Assembly (NCBI GenBank): GCA_929200455.1
Contig: CAKMZR010000017.1
Span: 1 to 16,776 of the forward strand
DNA from: an uncultured Alphaproteobacteria bacterium
Lineage (GTDB): Bacteria; Pseudomonadota; Alphaproteobacteria; CAKMZR01
Direction: 5' to 3'
DNA length: 16,776 nt
The notes beneath the pieces were generated by a model. That model was not told where the DNA came from and did no database searches. It saw only the letters and a list, made by a program, of their open reading frames with translations. Shown here one piece after another: positions 15,303-16,776 of the stretch. Each line of letters begins with the position of its first letter. The stretch's first letter is position 1. Made by a program: the position numbers and the translations under genes.

Positions 15303-15440
15303 GTCGTTGTTCCTTGCTTTTTTGAGGTGTTGGGTGGGTTGTTACGTTCGGGTGGCTGTGCTTGGTTGCGTTTGGCTGGGGTGCTTGGTTGGTTGCGTCG
15401 GCTGGCTGTGCGAAAAAGAAGTTGAGAGCAACAGGCGACA
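15303..15440 (-). other. Predicted hflK leader with short repeats
   Basis: From the predicted start near 15440 the hflK message would have about 138 untranslated bases. The part from 15341 to 15411 is made of repeated gtgcttggttgcg-type units on the plus strand (15358-15370; 15381-15397 with a four-base insertion; flanking ggctgtgc copies), so the RNA is C/A-rich and probably unstructured. No riboswitch fold is recognised. Confidence 0.5.
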
Positions 15441-15446
15441 TAACAC

Positions 15447-15475
15447 AATATAGGGAAGATGAGGGGAAAGTACAA
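15447..15475 (-). promoter_or_regulatory. Promoter for hflK-hflC
   Basis: On the minus strand TTGTAC (15475-15470) and TATATT (15452-15447) are 17 bases apart: a weak -35 and a five-of-six -10. It sits beside an A/T-rich stretch (about 15480-15515) that stands out from the G/T-rich background and could act as an UP-like element. Its position between the CoxG-like gene and hflK suits an independent hflKC transcript. Confidence 0.6.
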
Positions 15476-15510
15476 GAACAAGAATTTATGTAAAAATATA
15501 TAAAACCTTA

Positions 15511-16134
15511 TTAAGCGGAAAAGAAAAGAAAAAGAGATCCCAAAACAACAAGGAATAGAAACACAAAGCGGTAGCTTTTTTGGATGCGCGAGAAGAAAGA
15601 CGAACGAGAGGGTTTTTCATTTTCTTCAAGAGTATCAAGAGCTGTTTTGGCTATGTGGAGAAGGAGGTCATCGACGAGTTTTTGCCAGAAAAGGTCTGTC
15701 TGACGGGAATTTATATGGGCGATCCGCCCCCCAAGCGAGGTTGTGGTCAAGGAAAGATCGATGTTGGTGGCATTAGGTTCAAGGCTTGTTTTGGAAGGTT
15801 TTGCTTTGTGAAGCTGAAGCTGCCATTTGTGTTCGACTCCCCCATTGCGTCCGTCTTGAAGTTTTCCTCGGAGTTCGAGGGTGTAGGGTTGTCGTATTTC
15901 GCGATAGTCTCCTTGGAGTTCTGCTTTGAAGGCTTGAGAGTGGAAAGAAAGGAGGACATGTGCCTCCTGTTGTTTGTGATGGAAAGAGAGAGTGAGAGGA
16001 GATTTTTTGGGAGTCCACATATTTTGGCGATTGCGAGAAGCGAAGAGTTTCCACACTTCACGTCGTGATGCGGAGATTTTGGTGTTTGCACGGTGAAAGG
16101 AAGTTCTGTTGGGATCGAGGGCGGGCACGTACAT
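15511..16134 (-). CDS. CoxG-like SRPBCC-fold protein with C-terminal membrane anchor
   Basis: Likely a CoxG/polyketide-cyclase-like member of the SRPBCC lipid-binding fold. Seen: SASRREVWKLFASRN (21-35) resembles the opening helix of the fold (pA..eevW..L.D), a run of beta-type segments spans about 45-132, and TSLGGRIAHINSRQTDLFWQ (132-151) matches the CoxG closing helix pattern VGGKLAQ.GSRL. Residues 189-206 (RFVFLFLVVLGSLFLFF minus the first polar residue) are a single hydrophobic helix right at the C-terminus, so it would be tail-anchored with the domain in the cytoplasm. CoxG recruits CO dehydrogenase to membranes in carboxydotrophs, but no cox genes are here, so that role is not implied. 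It lies 13 bases after yqeY and ahead of hflKC. AAGG precedes the ATG. Family call is moderate, function unknown. Confidence 0.65.
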   Translation of the reverse strand: MYVPALDPNRTSFHRANTKISASRREVWKLFASRNRQNMWTPKKSPLTLSFHHKQQEAHVLLSFHSQAFKAELQGDYREIRQPYTLELRGKLQDGRNGGVEHKWQLQLHKAKPSKTSLEPNATNIDLSLTTTSLGGRIAHINSRQTDLFWQKLVDDLLLHIAKTALDTLEENEKPSRSSFFSRIQKSYRFVFLFLVVLGSLFLFFSA

Positions 16135-16147
16135 TGACCTTGAGTTT

Positions 16148-16639
16148 TTATTTTTCGGAAGAGGATCGTTTGTTGAGGATTTCGAGGGTGATCTCTGCGA
16201 CGGTTTTCATATCGAGAGCGTGAGGGTATAGTTTTTTGATGGCATTGATGACCTGTCCCCTATCTTTAGGGGAAGAGATTTTGAGGTCGTCGATGATCAT
16301 TTCGACGGCTTCTCGTGTTTCGTTTTCGTTCATTTTTTTGGGCAGGAAGGAAGAGATGACGTTCATTTCTGCGATTTCTCTTTCTGCGCGTTCTTTTTGT
16401 TGGTGGGTTCTGTAGATCATTTCGCTTTTTTTGCGTTGAGTGATCATGGTTTCGAGGAGTTTCATGATATTTTCGTCTGAGAGTCCTTGACCTGTATCGA
16501 CGCTTCGTGCGGCGATGTCGGCGTCTTTTATGACGGCGAGCATGAGTCGAAGGGTGGATCGTGCGACGTCGTCGTCATTGCGCATGGCTTGTTGGAGTGC
16601 CATGCTAATTTTCTGCCGCATTTGATTTTCTTGTTCCAT
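16148..16639 (-). CDS. yqeY: GatB/YqeY domain-containing protein
   Basis: A small helical cytoplasmic protein related to the tRNA-binding C-terminal domain of the amidotransferase subunit GatB; its cellular role is not established, although a link to tRNA-dependent amidation is often proposed. The 163 residues cover the entire domain: the N-terminal MRQKISMALQQAMR (7-20), VARSTLRLMLAVIKDADIA (25-43), the charged ITQRKKSEMIYRT stretch and EMNVISSFLPKKM (90-102), which is the most diagnostic segment, then the helical tail domain. The ATG at 16639 has AAAGGA five bases upstream, supporting this start over the methionine at residue 7. In many alphaproteobacteria yqeY precedes dnaG and rpoD; here it is followed instead by the CoxG-like gene and hflKC. 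Confidence 0.94.
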   Translation of the reverse strand: MEQENQMRQKISMALQQAMRNDDDVARSTLRLMLAVIKDADIAARSVDTGQGLSDENIMKLLETMITQRKKSEMIYRTHQQKERAEREIAEMNVISSFLPKKMNENETREAVEMIIDDLKISSPKDRGQVINAIKKLYPHALDMKTVAEITLEILNKRSSSEK

Positions 16640-16695
16640 GGGAGTCCTTTGTTTTTTCTGGTTTTTTTGGTTTCGGGTTTGAAGTTTTGGAGGGG

Positions 16696-16776
16696 GTGGG
16701 TTGAAGGGGTATGGTGTGGGTTGAAGGGGTATGGTGTGGGTTGAAGGGTTATAGTGTGGGTTGAGGGGTTATAGTG
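16696..16776. repeat. Tandem array, 4 x 20 bp, upstream of yqeY
   Basis: Units gtgggttgaaggggtatggt at 16696-16715 and 16716-16735 are identical; those at 16736-16755 and 16756-16775 differ at two and three positions (ttatagt ending). The array runs into the window edge, so its full length is unknown. Read on the minus strand, the two distal units each contain TATAAC, a -10-like string, but no matched -35 element. Confidence 0.9.

Noticed and set aside
16711..16775. TATAAC strings in the 20-bp repeats as yqeY promoters
   Set aside because: They are by-products of the repeat unit and lack a properly spaced -35 element.
1..16776. Defence system, prophage, integron or biosynthetic cluster
   Set aside because: No nuclease, toxin-antitoxin, integrase, phage or modular synthase genes are present; identified genes are housekeeping.

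Overview
This is a gene-dense bacterial housekeeping segment, most likely from an alphaproteobacterium. The evidence is a short bacterial prolyl-tRNA synthetase without the large editing insert, one LolC/E-type permease paired with LolD, an octaprenyl-type prenyl synthase for ubiquinone, and the sequence style of ArgJ, the MetF-like protein and YggT. The lineage below class cannot be fixed by reading alone. I identify 16 protein genes, 14 on the minus strand and 2 on the plus strand (apbE, yggT). I see no rRNA, tRNA, CRISPR array, insertion sequence or phage gene. No gene-free stretch exceeds 300 bases; the longest are 8891-9112 and 15303-15510.

Layout from the left. (1) Minus-strand cluster MATE transporter > ispB-like prenyl synthase > sua5 (3531 down to 47). 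(2) Plus-strand apbE (3596-4690), divergent from the MATE gene. (3) Minus-strand cluster unknown protein > argJ > metF-like > quinone oxidoreductase (8890 down to 4767), convergent with apbE and preceded by a good sigma70-type promoter. (4) Plus-strand yggT (9113-9403). (5) Long minus-strand run yqeY > CoxG-like protein > hflK > hflC > proS > lolC > lolD (16639 down to 9559), with a second promoter in front of hflK.

Functionally these are envelope and central-maintenance genes: tRNA t6A modification and proline charging, quinone side chain, covalent flavinylation of exported proteins, arginine and folate metabolism, membrane-protease control (HflKC) and lipoprotein export (LolCD). Three genes are not placed with certainty: the 273-residue protein ahead of argJ (unrecognised), the tail-anchored CoxG-like protein, and the exact specificity of the metF-like protein.

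The most striking property is compositional. The plus strand is rich in G and T throughout, in spacers and in genes of both orientations, so minus-strand genes end codons in A/C and plus-strand genes in T/G. If this is the usual replication bias, nearly all genes here lie on the lagging strand. The spacers carry short G/T-rich repeats, including a 4 x 17 bp array filling the lolC-lolD gap and a 4 x 20 bp array running off the right end. I found no clear new multi-gene system; the leads are the repeats, the strand bias with sparse Shine-Dalgarno sites, and the unassigned proteins.
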